DNA of 64,000 nt from assembly GCA_002270565.1 (NCBI GenBank), contig NQMI01000004.1, forward strand, positions 749,065-813,064, written 5' to 3'. The stretch comes from Stenocarpella maydis. Taxonomy: Eukaryota > Ascomycota > Sordariomycetes > Diaporthales > Diaporthaceae. Each line of letters begins with the position of its first letter. Position 1 is the stretch's first letter. This document shows positions 10,843 through 23,512 of the stretch, piece by piece. Position numbers and translations under genes: made by a program. The notes below the pieces were generated by a model. That model was not told the origin of the DNA and made no database searches. It saw only the letters and a list, made by a program, of their open reading frames with translations.

Positions 10843-11559
10843 AGTATCGTAGGGAGATCCAGTTATAGCAGGAGTTAGCAAAGTCTGTCAAGACTAGTGA
10901 CCGTGATATAAGGAGCTTGAGAATGAAGCAACACCATCATGACGGAATCGGGCCCTCCTCAGATGCTGAAATCCCCTCCCGATTCCCTCAAGGTGACCCT
11001 GCAGTTGCAGCTCCGAGGGGTTCTCGACAACAGCCTGATAGATAACTGCTGGCGAGGGCGGCGCCATCATCATCGCGCATGTATTGATAAGCCTGCATGC
11101 AGCGGCATTGTGTCAGGCTTTATCGCTCGCCAGTGGGAGCGCTCCCAGCGTGCTGCACAGCTACCCTGCCTATCTCTCCAGGTCTCGGTCTGCAGCTTAG
11201 CGCCATGTTGTGAACCCTCGTGCATGTGAAGAGCCGATGGCGGGGTATAGCCCATTGCGTGTCTTACATGAGGTCAGCAAATAAGAAGAAAACAGTACGT
11301 GCTCACAGGAGAACAAGCCACCCGCGGCCGTGGGCCCCAAGTTTGGCAGTGGGAATGCCAACACCAGGTTGTTGATGTTTGGTGTCTATTCCGTTGGTAA
11401 ACCCTTCACCGAGCAATGCAATGCCGCAAAAAAGTAGTAAAAATACAGCTGATCAGGATGGTTCCTTCTCGTGGTGTGACGGGGCCCCAACTAGGCCATC
11501 GTATCGTCATCAGAGCTTGTTGGTCTACTCTGTCCCCCTCGAGACCCCTTGCCCAGCAT
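10843..11559. other. Spacer with no supported gene
   Basis: Promoter side of the intact BBE gene, then the 3' flank of the LEA-like gene. Frames here are short and lack domain features. Confidence 0.35.
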
Positions 11560-12046
11560 TTACAGCTCGTTTGCCTTCTTCTTTGCCTCACCCTTCAGCT
11601 CAGCAGCCTTTCCCTTGACTTGACCGGCTACCTGGTTGGCGTCGCCCTGGAGCTCCTGCGCCTTGCCAGCGGCCTCGCCCCTCAGCTCGGCGGCCTTGCC
11701 CTTGACATCGGCCTCGCTGGTTTTGGAGGCGACTTCCTTGACCTTGTCCTTGGCAACCGCTGTTGTCCCGTTGGTCAGCCTTCACACCTCGCACGTATCG
11801 CTCCGAGGAGAATCTGTGACGGGTGTTCTACTTACTTCCCAGCTCGATGCCTTCGACGATCTTGTCGGACACGGCCCGGTCCACCTTCTTCAGGCCATCC
11901 TTGGTAGCCTCAACAGGGTTCTTCTGCAGCTGTACCGTGGTGGAGAAGCTTGCCCGTGGGACGGCGGATGTGAGGTTGGAAGAGCGTGCGGCCGTGCGGG
12001 AGATGGTGGCCATGCGGCGGAACGTCATCTCGGTGAGGAAAGACAT
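11560..12046 (-). CDS. Mitochondrial LEA-like stress protein
   Basis: Two exons, 12046-11836 and 11759-11560, with a 76-nt GTAAGT...CAG intron, give about 136 residues. The ATG at 12046 begins MSFLTEMTFRRMATISRTAA, an Arg/Ser/Thr-rich N-terminus typical of mitochondrial import. The second exon is a run of LEA-type 11-mers (KDKVKEVASKTSEADVKGKA, then KAAELRGEAAGKAQELQGDA), lysine/alanine/glutamate-rich amphipathic helix. Such proteins are expected to protect membranes or proteins under drying or stress. This is an inference from family and composition. The long 5' frame beyond the ATG looks like untranslated leader. Confidence 0.8.
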
Positions 12047-12828
12047 TTTGGTCTTTGGCGTTCGTCTATTGTGAAATGTGTGTCGTGAGGTGTGATGCTG
12101 CTCGGCAGGTTGGTGGAGACGAGGGCGATGCCGCCAAGTTATTATGGTGCGGGTTAAGGAGTCGGAGTGACAGGAATTTGCTCGGATGGGAATTTGCAAT
12201 TCGAAAAACAAAGGTCGGGGAACGGTAGGTTGGGTGAAGTCAAGATGGAAAGGGAGGACAGACAAATATCCCAAGGGAGCGGGTGATGAGGGATGATGTC
12301 ATGCCCACGATGACGCTTGAGGCTAGAACCACCTGCACTACATCGCGCAGGCACGCCAACATGACGTCTGTAAGTGGTTGGACATCGATCTATAACGCAG
12401 AACCAGACAGAAATGGCATATGATCGTCAAAACACGCTGTATCACATCAGCTTCTGCTGGAGGTCCATCAAGGTCGTGAACATCATCTCCTCCCTCCATG
12501 CATCCGGAACCTAAGCGCTGCTCCTAGCCACTGCATCACGCTTCACTGTGGGAGGAAACCGACCACTCATGTTGGGACTGATTTAACTACTTGTTGTTCA
12601 TATTGGACTTGATTGAGAGATATATTTTGGAATATGGGGTCAATGAAAACTTTGTTAACCTCTGTCAAGGGTGGATCGTGTCCACTAGTAGTGTATCATG
12701 TGAGTATGACTCCTATGTTACGGATAGCATCTTTGTCCTCCGGCGATAGGTCTTCCTTGCCATTCTTGACCTTCTCATAGATGGCTGCCAGTGATGCCTG
12801 GCGAACTCGGAAAATGGTATTCCTAAGC
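12047..12828. other. Spacer with no supported gene
   Basis: The first part is the pyrimidine-rich (on the minus strand) leader of the LEA-like gene. The remainder, to 12828, is AT-rich with no long frame. Confidence 0.35.
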
Positions 12829-15462
12829 TCAGATACCCTTCTTAAAGTCCATAACGAGCTCTTCTAGTAGCAGCAAGAGATGCTTGTCTTCCTCTTTGAT
12901 CTCAACAATCTCATCAGGATCCATGAGCTTCATAAATTGAAATGCGCCCCTAGAGATCAACTCTAGACGATAGCCACAATGAGTGTGGTGGATGTATTTG
13001 CAACAAGTATGCCTCATTCCAAGGTCTTCAAAAGTCATCAACCGTAAAAGGTCTGAGATGACTCGTAACGTGGCCTCAGAGTCACGACTCAAGCGTGTAG
13101 TAACCTCCATGACTTTGAGGCTCGATCTGAAGTTGTTCCTTGAGAGCAACGAGATCATGGTGCACCCCTTGTGCTGCAAAAGCATGTGCATGGGTCGACT
13201 TCCGGAGACAATACAATTTCGCGAAGCATTGCAGCTGGAGCGAGCTGGAGCACGAGTTCTTTGAACTTGTGGCTCGGGGGCATTGGGAAGTACCCCACAT
13301 ACCAGCCAAGATGCTCTGAGAGCTGATGTATCAACCGGAACTGGCGGGTTTCATCGTGGTGTCCAGGCGATCCATTTATCTCACTGAGGAATGGGCCTGG
13401 TGAGACCGGCCCCGCGATCCTGAAACCAAATAGTGACTTCAAGCAGGCTTATGGTAATATCATGATGCGTAATCTGGAAGTGATGTTGTCAATTGCGCCC
13501 AATTTGGTACATGATTGTCATAAGCGGGCAGAAACCAAAATACTGACATTGGTGTGGCTGAATCCTGGCTGGGAAAGAGCCTCGAGTAGCCCAACAGGCA
13601 GTGAACAGAGAGTGTCAAAAATTGAACCAGGTGGGATCTCGCGGAATATTTGGGGGATGTCATTTGTAACGGCTGCAAGTCGTTCAACAACATCGAATGC
13701 GTTCTCTTGTAGAATTAGTTCCGTATCCGACGAGCCCTTCTCGGTTCCAATCCCTTGAAGGTGCGGGCAGCTAACTCATAGAGCTGTTTCCGGCGGTCCG
13801 CTAGAATGTGAACCAGGAAGTAAAGCTCCTCCGGAAAACGTTCTGGCTGTTGAAGTCTGAAGAATCCGTCGCTGTCTTCCGATTCGAGGTATATCACTGC
13901 ATGACCTTCGGAGACAAGCTGTTTAACAGAGTTAATTTCACCTAAGAGTACCACATAATCAACAGCAGTCCTCCCGGAGTTATCTTTCATGTCGATAATA
14001 CTCCTAACAGCTTCACCTGCCAGCTCAAAAATGAGTCGCATCCCCTTTGCCCCAAACTGTGCTGACGTGAATGGGAGTTTGATCCCAGAGCCCCTTCTCC
14101 TGGAGAAGATGGACGAGATCCTCTTTGCTTTTGCCTGACAGAAATTCCCTTATCTTGGCTTCTGACTTTTGCAATAAGGCATGAGATAATTCAAGATAGC
14201 TAATACCTCGGGGTTGTTAGCTAGAGTGTGCGGACCTGCAGACGATGACTACGTACTATCATATTGCCCCAAAACATGCATGCCTTGCTCCAGAAGTCTC
14301 AGGAAGTAAGGGCCAGGATTTAGCACCTCAGTATCGGTGTCCTCACGTGATCCGAAAATGCCGTTCAGTATGAAAACGTCGTTAAGGGAGAAAACTCGCA
14401 GACAACTTCCATCTGTCGACGGCCTGTGTTGTAAGATTTACTAGTTCTCATGTACATGGATGAGCGAGTGGGTATCATTGACGCCATACTGGCCAAGCGA
14501 AATGCGCAAATCAGCCAGTCCCTCGAGGAAGTCACAATATGCCTGTTCCACCTGTATTTCTGGTGTAAAGAAGAATAATATATAGAAAGGGCAGGCAATC
14601 TTTGGCAATATTAGCCTTGAATCTATCAACGGATAAACTCAACCTTGAAACACAGTAGATCAATACGTACATCCATTAGGTTGCGGCTTTCTATGTCAAT
14701 GTCAGTGGGCCATGCCTGGCCGCTGGAAAAAAGACATTCCAGATCACGCAAGCAGATCCGCACTTGCTGTTGTGATTCTTCTGGAGAAGAATATCTATTC
14801 TCTTCAAAGTTGTGAGCTGTATCGCGGACTAGTTTGAAGGCCGGCGAGTCCGATGGCACCGTTGCGCGAATGGTGAAGGTGGGCTGAATCTGCAAATTTT
14901 CCAATAACGCCTTTTGCGAGTATCCAATCGAAATCCCAACCTGGACGAGATAAATAAAGATCCTGAGGCATCCCCCAAGGGATTTCCTGTTCTGTTCAAG
15001 TCGAGTGTGGTAGCACGGTCTTCTCCTGTCTTGCGCGCGCCTCCTGGCTCCGAAACAATTACAGCTTCTTGAAACGGGAGCCAAGGAAGCCATCTGCTGA
15101 GGTTCCGATGGCCCTGATGAATTGATGTCCTCCAATTCTCTATGGGCTCTCGATGACGAGGAAATGTCTGCCGTATGGCTGGGCACTGTCGAGCTTTCCG
15201 TAGTTTCGTGAGAAGCCTCATGGAGGTGTGAGTGTAGCACGAGCTGCAGGGACTTCTCAGCGTGGTCCGTGATGAGATTCTCAATTGTGTTTTGGAAGCT
15301 GTCGAGCTTCAGTGCCAAATCATCCCTTGTCTTTGACAACCCCATCTCGAACTTCGTTGCGAGATCTGGGAGAGCAGCATCAACATGTTCCTTGATGACC
15401 TTCGTTCCATCGAACAGTTTAGACGTAAGATCCATTGCCTGGGCATGAGAGTCTTCTCTCAT
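12829..15462 (-). pseudogene. Fungal ankyrin-type protein, frameshifted
   Basis: Fragments read from 15462 to 12829. The N-terminal 278 residues contain an amphipathic first part and a CNCFGARRRAQ...CYHTRLEQNRK cysteine/arginine block. Next is FFTPEIQVEQAYCDFLEG (about 14550), then ankyrin-like helices (MKDNSGRTAVDYVVLLGEIN, about 13950). The C-terminus has CTCFCSTRG and MTFEDLGMRHTCC, a tail I know from large fungal ankyrin proteins. The frame is lost at about 14626. It is lost again at about 13760, where the coding sense continues in another frame (TEKGSSDTELILQENAFDVV), at about 13540, and at about 13180 (CFCSTRG then CTMISLL). No intron consensus explains these shifts. Function unknown; such proteins often sit in accessory regions. 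Confidence 0.7.
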
Positions 15463-15479
15463 GGCTATTTTGGGTCACT

Positions 15480-16141
15480 AATCATATTAGCAATAGCAGA
15501 AGGTGGTCGATATCGGTTGGCTCACAAGTTCAAGATCTGAAGGTGGTACAACAGTAGCAAATGCAGGCTATGGATTTGCTGTCTGAAAGTATCAACATGG
15601 CTTTGCAGCGAATGGGCTCACTTAGCCACACCATTAGAAGCCTAGGCTTTTGCACAAGGCACACCGGGAATCACACAGGGGTACAGCGCGCCATGTTGAT
15701 CAGGGACCGCCAGTTTGATTTTACATACCTAGGTAATCCACGGCGATACGTTCTTCCTGACAGCATACCTCCTAAACTTGACCTTCACGGCCATATTAAA
15801 CAAGTAATTCCTCAAATATGGGAACCAGAAAAGAGGCACTGTTGTCTAGAAGTGACACTGGGACACAGTGTGTCATGTACGACCAATCCCCAGGCCGTGT
15901 TATTGGGCTGGCAGCATCTATACCGGTATATACAGTCCATAGAACTCGTGAGCCGCATAATGCTGCCCTACAGCATCTCAATATCTCTGTGGAAAACCCA
16001 CTACGTCGTGATATCATGCCAACATATCGCGAGAATAGACCACTGAACTATAAGAAAAGAATGTAACGCCACACCCTGCATAGTACCCCAAGCTTTATAT
16101 CGTGACACCACATCTATTCCAACTCTTCTTCTCAAGACCCA
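15480..16141. other. Spacer with no supported gene
   Basis: Contains TACCTAGGTA (15726-15735) in the presumed promoter of the ankyrin-type pseudogene. The 161-codon plus-strand frame here has no domain features. Confidence 0.35.
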
Positions 16142-17358
16142 TCACTTACCCTTAAAAACCGGCTTCCTCTTCTCCGCAAACGCCCTCAACGCCTCGTCCC
16201 TATCCTCCGTCTTGACCACCCTCTCATACATCGAATTTTCCACCTCCTCATGCGGCCTCTGCACAGCCTGCAGCGCCGCCCTCGTAGCGACCGGCCCGCC
16301 CTCGCAAATCTCGGTGGCCAGCCTGACCGCCTCGCTCAGCACGTCGCGCCTCGCCGCCGACAGGACCTTGTCCGCGGCGGCGGCCCCATCCCCGCCCCCG
16401 ACCTTCTCCGCGTCCTCCTTGCTCTCGGGGACCGCGTCGACGAGGCGATCCGCGATGCCCAGGAAGTATGCCTCGGGCGCCGAGACGCGCCTCCCCGTGA
16501 GGATGAGGTCCCTGGCGCGGGCGATTCCGATGAGCGCGGGGAGGCGGTAGGTGCCGCCCGCGCCAGGGATGATGCCCAGCCTCGTCTCGGGGAGGCCGAC
16601 GACGGCATTGGAGGAGAGGACTCGGAAGTGCGTGGACAGGGCGAGCTCGAGGCCGCCGCCGAGGGCGAGGGAGCTGATGGCCGAGATGGTCGGGATGGGG
16701 AGGGCGGAGATGTTGGCGAAGGTCGAGCGGAGGAGGGCGAGGAAGGCGTCGGTCCTAAAACAGATGTGAGAGGTCTGTCAGCTAACAGCAGCTACACAGA
16801 CAGTCGAGCAAATGGGCGAGCACAGAACCGGGGGGGGGGGAGCTCCCTCTGCCCCGGATTTTAGACGGGGTGATGTCCCCCTCGTGTAGGAGATCACGGA
16901 GGAGACACGTACTCTTCTTGTGAGAAACCCCTCCTCTCCTTGAGGTCCGCCCCGGCGCAGAACGAGCTGTCGACCGCGCTGGCGATGACCAGGGCCCTCG
17001 TGGGGCCCCTCTCGTCCAGGCCCGCCGCGCCGCCGAAGCGCCTGTTCCAGCTCTTGGCCGCGAGCTCCTCCCCCGTCGCGGCATCGTACTGGGCGTGCAC
17101 GTCGTCGACCTCGCCGCGCAGGGCCGCCAGGAGGGCCCTGGAGATGGCGTTGCGCGCGGCGGGGCGATTCAGCTCGAGGACGCGGATGTGGCCCGTGTTG
17201 GGCGCGGGCAGGTTGGTAATGCGGATCAGGGGAGCTGCCTCGCTTGCGGTCGAGTAGCAGCACCTGCTGCTGCTGCTGCTGCTGCGGGAGCAACGGGCGC
17301 CGGGGAGGATGGCCCGGAAGGGCCTCTGCGCGACGATCGCTCTCGGGCGGGGAGGCAT
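16142..17358 (-). CDS. Mitochondrial enoyl-CoA hydratase, methylglutaconyl-CoA hydratase (AUH) type
   Basis: Two exons, 17358-16913 and 16754-16142, join with a phase-2 158-nt intron into 352 residues. The N-terminus is Arg/Ser-rich with a poly-Ser run coded by a CTG-type trinucleotide repeat, a typical mitochondrial presequence. Crotonase motifs: SFCAGADLKERR (oxyanion loop), ALGGGLELALSTHFR, and PETRLGIIPGAGGTYRLP with the Glu expected for hydratases. The CAGADLKER plus GIIPGAGGT combination is characteristic of AUH, which hydrates 3-methylglutaconyl-CoA in leucine breakdown. The intron contains an 11-nt G run. Several long frames on both strands here are GC-rich shadows. Confidence 0.85.
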
Positions 17359-18568
17359 GGTGGGTGGTGTTCCTTCTCTTCCGGGATTGCCAACGTCCTT
17401 GCGGGCTCTTGGGTGGAAGCTCAGGAGAGAGGCAATTGGGACGGTAGAGGTCCAGTGTACCTAGGATCGAGGGGCTCAACGGCGACACCAGAAAGCTCGC
17501 GATGACGTCTGGCTGGAGGCGGCTACCAGCGGGCCACTGCAGCTACCCCGAACCCTCAAATCGGTTGCCAGAGACTCGGAGGCATTCCCGGCGGGGGAAA
17601 ATAGGGGGGATGTAGCTACTCCGTAACTGTCTCAGCTCTCAGCTCTCAGCTCCGGCCTAACCCTGAACGATTCCAGAACACAGGATAGTGTGCCGTCCTT
17701 TGCCAATTTGCAAACCCCAAGAGGGATTGAATCGTGATAGTATACTACACTACTGTCTGGCAGCGGAACCCCCCGGCGGCCTCCAGCAAACAGGCTGACC
17801 TGGCTGGCCACAGCTTGGCTCGTGTGCCCATTTCACTTCTGCCGCTCTGCCCACTGCGCAGCTGACCTGCCCGGCTGTGGATTGCGATAGCCCTGGATTG
17901 GGTCAAGCGGCCCCCGCCCCAGAGGTTTCATGTTGACATTCCATCACCAACCACGAGGAGTTTACCGAGAGCGATCGTCATGGGGCGGGGTCTGGTGCCC
18001 TGTCAAAACGTCAAGACGTCAAGACGTCAAAACGCTGACCGTTTGTCTTCATGCATCCCTTCTTCTACACCATCTAGCGTACACCCCTCCGGCCGTCCCG
18101 TTCGCTGGACAATGGCAGGCCGAACCGGGAGCGGACCGACGACAAGAAACTCTAAAAATGAACACACACGCGCACACCCCCGTTATCTAACACGAGGCCA
18201 AATCTCCGTCCCCTTCCCCCGCGATTGCCAAGGCCCGGGACACCGCCCTGCGAAGCGTGTGTTGGTGTGGGACCAGCGATCTCGCGGGCATGTGGAGAGG
18301 AGAGGAGGCTGCTGCTGTTCGCTTGGGCGGCAGGTTGGTCGGGGCGCGCGAAGGAAGCGGGACTCTGCGGTCTCGTGCGTGAAGATCTGGACCTCTGCTA
18401 CCGGCTCGCTTGCTGCGGTTGCCAAGTCACTTGATGATGAGGAGACGGGGTGGGATGACCCTGGCGAGACTGGCGAGAGTGAGCTATCTGAAATGCCCCG
18501 ATTTCATTGCACGGCCAGGCCGCACTGCAGCCCAAGCTGTCCCGTCCGGGTCCAGGTCCGTCTGGACC

Positions 18569-18601
18569 ATACATACCTACCTACATACATACATACATAC
18601 A
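18569..18601. repeat. (CATA)n microsatellite
   Basis: Imperfect then perfect CATA/CTAC units, visible directly. Confidence 0.85.
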
Positions 18602-21600
18602 CGTGTAGTTGTGCGGACGGCATATAGGATTCCAGATTTTGCCCTTGCAGCGCTCATTACGAACCAGCCACCGTCAGCTCTTCTTCGTGGTACCATTGAT
18701 ACCCTCGATGTTGCTCGGGGGGGCCTCGGAAGCTTGCTGTTCGGGTTTTTTGCCCTTATTGTTTTGCTACTGTCCTGAAATTGGTCAGGATATAAAAAGC
18801 AATCGCCAACCGTGCACAGCTGGACGTGCGTGCGCCGCGTTGGGTGCTGGGGCCAAATTGGCACAGCAATTATGGCCGTTTCCCCAGGGGCAGCAATCAG
18901 ACGCATATACGTACGGCTGCGGCACTGTACGTACTGTCAAGGATGGCCACGCAGGCTGGCAGGACACTACGAAGTACTATGTATATAATAGGGCTGCGAG
19001 ATACCCAATCCTCCCGGCCGCCCGAGTAGCCGAACACGGGGCTTAGGTACCCACAAGAATCGCAGACTATTGACGGGAGAAGAAAAGTGTGTGCCATTCA
19101 CTGCTTCACAAAGTCGTGAAGCAGTATCAGTGGCCGTGTAGGGTTGCTTATTACATAGTGAGAGAGAGGCGGCCCTGGCTCCCGAACCAGCTGTCGCAAG
19201 GGGAAAAACCTGATTAAGCCCACGAAATCCAGGAACAGCAAGTCATGTTCGTGGTTGGCTATCTCGGGTGCAATTGTTCATCGAATCTTGTTGACGGGAG
19301 GTTGGGGCCAATGTTGGCCCCGCTAGGCCGTGATGGCCGGGCCCTTACGGTCGGATATGCAGCGGCCGAACAGCCCGGGCTCAAGGGCCTGCAGAGGGAC
19401 TTGTTCCTCCCAGGCCGTTTGGCCGTTGTCTACAACCAGTACGGAGTATGTGCGACAGGTGGCCAGGCTGTTGCAGGCCGCCCATGACAGCAGGCCCGGC
19501 CGCGGCCGTGATCCGTGATCCGCGATCCCGTATAACTCTATGGTTGCCGCAGCTTTGTGTTGTATTTCGGGGGACTTTGAGAAGCAGGCAGGCGGGCAGC
19601 GGGTCCCTTGGCTTCTTTTCTTCTTATTTTTTTCGAAATTTTTCTTTTGTCGATCTTTCCTTATTGTCGCCTTCCCCGCAAACGAGCCAGCAACACAGTG
19701 AGAACAACAATGACTCGATGGACCGACCGTATTGCAGGGCTTGGTCTAAAAAGGGGGGCGCTCCTGCTGTGGACAGGCACTGTATCGGACACCTTGTAAT
19801 TCTTCCATCCAGCGTGTGTGTCGGGGTTGAGAAATGACGTGGCTCTCAAGTTTGTGGCTGTGTCCGATTGACGTCTCGAAGCGATATTGTGCTGATTTAT
19901 GCCTTGAAGCTACCAAGACCCCCTGCCTGGCAGAGCTCGGGGGTATGAGCCTCATCGACGGACCCCAGAACCAAGGGTCTTCTTTCCCCCTCCCCAATGC
20001 AATCGATCAGTCTCTTCTGGTCGCTATTGTGCGTGTGATCGGTACGAGATGTCGTGTTCGTGGTTATGAGGATTGATACATACGATGTAGCTAGCTGCTG
20101 GTGGTTGGCATTTTGCAGCCAGCCAGTCATCATCCGGCCTCCTGGACACGCACGTAGCGCCAAAACAACGCCATCAAGCACCATTTGTACAGTCAGCACG
20201 ACACGGTCTGCCAAACTACTGCACGTTCTCGTCGGCTGCAAGTCGCCTGTGTGCCTCGTATCGGCAGCAGGCGTGCAGTATTACCTTACCGCACCCTCCC
20301 TCCCGCACCTCACCCCCCCAATCCCTGCACTAGATTTTACCGGCGCCCAGGATCCAGGACCAGGACCAGGAGCAATGAAGGCATCGATCTTGGACGGGTT
20401 CAAACGAGGCTGCGACGTACCCTTTTCGGATTCCCTCGACCGATGACGACGTGCCGCTTGCCATTTTCGGCCACGAGAGCGGTCTTAGCAGCAGCAAAGG
20501 AAGCCAACAACGATGGTTGTAGTTGGTGAGCGGATCGGTCAGTCGATCATATGGGGTGGAAGGGGGGGGTGGGAAACGAAACACCCGGGTGACGGCGACA
20601 GTTTGAACGACAGCAGCCATTCCCGATTCATTGGTGTGGTGAAACGAAGCGCGGGCAGACGGACGATCGCACCATAGGAAAGGAGAGGGTGTTACGGCGC
20701 AAAAACGAAAAAAAAAAACCAAGTCAAGCTGCGAAGGAGGGGAACACGGGTGTCCGTTACACTAGAGATGGATAGATACACGACGGTGGGTAGTATGTAG
20801 AATAACAAAGTGCAGCCAGCACGTTGTCCGACAGTAACTCCATAGCAGAAGCCGAGCAGCGTCGAATTTTGCTTTTGGAATTAATCAAGCCGTATTAAAT
20901 CTTGGGTCCGAGGGTGACAAGGCGCGTCTCACGGATAGTTATCACGAAACAGCCCATCACACACATGTCGAGAGTAGATAGCTTGGATAGTTGACATAGT
21001 ACCCAGGTAGTCTCTGCCGGGCCGTCTTCCAGCACGACAACCGTCTAGGTAGTAACGTAAGCGTCCTGCCGTCGGGACGCTGGCCTCGCCTGGCCATGTG
21101 CTAGCCGCCTCGCGGAATGCAAATGTCAATCAGCAAGCCCCAGCCCAGCCTAGAGAGCCGCACGCCCAGGTGGCAGCGTCAAGGCGAGGGAGGGTGGGGA
21201 ATAAATATTGTTACCGCAGTCGACAATAGACAAAACTTTATCCGTACATAGTATACATAGTATGTGTCTGCACGCGCCAGGTCAACTCGCACCCCCACAG
21301 AGCAGTGGTCGTGCCACCCAATCTTGCGAGTAATTCTTGGACGTGGTCAGGGTTTGATGAAGACAAATCTTGTGGACCTTGGGAGCAGGCCGGTCAGGTA
21401 CGACAGGCACTTGCAATGCTGTTATCGAGAAATAGTCCGCCAGGCAGCGTGTGGCACTGCTTGCTAACAAGACCCTATCGCGTAGGCTGGACAGCTTTGG
21501 GTATTCTTACAACAAGAAAGGGGGCGGCGAGAAAGTGCCAGTTCAGCTGGTGTCAACTGGGACGGAAGCTTGTGACGGAACTGAGGATTGTAATGTGCAA

Positions 21601-21855
21601 TATCCTGGGAAATGTGCATCGTGGTTCGGCTGGGAGAAAACGTTCACTGTCCAAAACCTACCGAACCGGGCAAGCACTGGCCGGGTAGCGTCTCTGATGC
21701 TGGCCAATGATGACGGCTTGCCCCTGGAGCTAAGATTGTGTCTGTCCGTCTCATTGGCCAAGTTGCACCCTTGATCCCCACTCTGCTGCGCTTAAAGCTG
21801 TGGTTGTGACAAGGATGACCAGGCGGCAAAACGGTGGTCACCCACTCTATGAGGA

Positions 21856-21919
21856 ACAGAGAGACAGGCAGACTGCCAGACAGACAGGCAGGCAGGCAGA
21901 CAGACAGACAGACAGACAA
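21856..21919. repeat. (CAGA)n / (CAGG)n microsatellite
   Basis: About 60 bp of imperfect 4-bp units ending in five or six perfect CAGA units. Confidence 0.85.
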
Positions 21920-22280
21920 GAAACTGGGAGAGAAGAGAAGTTACTCCGTAGAGAGTAACTCAATGTAGGCAGCACAAAAGACCGGACGGTGATGACCTCA
22001 GAAAGAACACGTGAGACCGAGAGTGAATTGGCAGTCCTGGCACTGGCAGACTGGCAGACACGACAGGGTGACATGGCGCAGCGAGCCAGTCAGAGCCCAC
22101 CGTTTTGTTACGTACACTATATCGGATAGGATGGTCCCGTCGTAATCTCCCCTTTGTTTTCCTAGTGGCTCGTCCCTTCCATCTGTTTGCCGACGCCGAC
22201 TCTGGCCCCTGCCGTTCCAAGATGTGCTAACGAGTACGCAGGTACGTACACTACATAGTACCTAGGTACGTACTCCGTAC

Positions 22281-23512
22281 CTTGCAGAAAGAGGGAAGCT
22301 GGGCAGGAGGAGTGAGGAGACGAGAGGAGACAAGCCCGAGTCTCACCATCCTGTCCCTGTCTCTCCTTCTTTTCCTCCCTCACACTCGCACCCCCAAGCC
22401 CAGCCCAACCCAACCTTGGAAGACCAAGCCCCAGCCTGCTCGTGCTTCGTGCTTGTGCCGCCGCGCCCACCGCCATTCCCTTCCTTTCCCACTGGTTCCG
22501 TCCAGTCCATTTTCATCACACTCTCTCTTTTTGTCTATTTTGATCAATCTTCCATCTCGTCATTCTCAACCCACTCATTCAAGCAGACCACAGACACGAC
22601 CATTCAATCATTCTCCCCCCTCCACAACGGCAGCTCTGCAGCGCTACACAGGACAGAACACGTCAACGAGATAGCCTCGAGAGCGAGCGCTGTGACCCGG
22701 TGACACTCCGCCAGCCTCAGAGTCACTCGTTTCTCGCTCCAGTGCGGCTTCTTGTGTTTTGTTTCCTAGTTTCAGATCCAGGGCCTGCCTTTTTTTTCCT
22801 TCCCTCCTCCCCTCCCCCTCGCCCTCCTACCACACACTCCTGGTACACACTCACTCCTGTACCAATACGGACAGCCGACCACTTCAGCCGACCTTGACCT
22901 CCCTTCCTGACAAGACTCTCGCCCCCTACCTTGCGACCTCGACGTTCTATTTCCTTCCGGATTCCACACCAGGCTGGTCTCAGCCGTCGACCAGCAAGGC
23001 GGCTCATCCCTCGTTCTACAGCGGCCCATCCCTTTCACCACCAACTCCACAGAGAAAGGCCTTATTTCCGCCGGGGACTCATCAATGTCATCTCCGCTCT
23101 AAAACCAAAAGGGAGACTGCAGGATATACTAATCCAGGAAGTGGAATACCCTGAACCGAAAGAGCTCACAAAGGAAACAAGACTGCGGCATTTCGCCCTC
23201 GATTGTCCCATCCTTTGTTCGATCTGCTGTCTATTCTTACTCGCCCAGCCACCCGGGTACCCCGACGAATACCTCGTGGCCATCTCCAGTCGACTCTGCG
23301 AACAAAGCCTCGCTCCCACCGAGGCCGACCGTTGAATCGATCATTGAAGTCGTCCTTTACCGACCAACCCGTCGTGACCGAAAGGCCGCGACAGCACCTT
23401 TGCACCAAGTCGTCGGGTTCTCCTTTTCGTCTTGGGTCTCATTCTTCGGTTCCGGGTTCCGACCTATCCGACACACAAACCAACTCGTTTCATCACAACC
23501 TCCACATTCAAA
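22281..23512 (+). promoter_or_regulatory. Long pyrimidine-rich promoter and leader of the WSC gene
   Basis: More than 1.2 kb with a strong C/T bias on the coding strand (for example 22330-22620 and 22790-22870), ending in an A/C-rich stretch and AAAATGAAG at the start codon. CT-rich tracts are common around fungal transcription starts, and cell-wall sensor genes often have long leaders. Several small upstream frames are present and could reduce translation. Inference only. Confidence 0.4.

Larger units (their letters stand above)
17359..22280. other. Gene-poor 5-kb spacer
   Basis: Divergent spacer between the AUH gene and the WSC leader. It contains short repeats: a CATA run (18569-18601), a CAGA/CAGG run (21856-21919), a 10-bp stem with 6-nt loop (19100-19125), three TACTCCGTA motifs and TACCTAGGTA (22259-22268). 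Frames up to 215 codons occur but are low-complexity, without start context, splice structure or domains. A non-coding transcript cannot be excluded. Confidence 0.4.

Noticed and set aside
3710..11000. A secondary-metabolite cluster around the two BBE enzymes
   Set aside because: No polyketide or peptide synthase, terpene cyclase, P450 or pathway regulator was recognised nearby, and one BBE gene is dead.
16250..17505. Several long GC-rich frames on both strands
   Set aside because: Shadows of the AUH-type hydratase. They show Arg/Gly/Ala-rich composition without domains.
18569..18601. CATA array as a telomeric or CRISPR-like repeat
   Set aside because: Simple 4-bp microsatellite; no TTAGGG units and no spacers.
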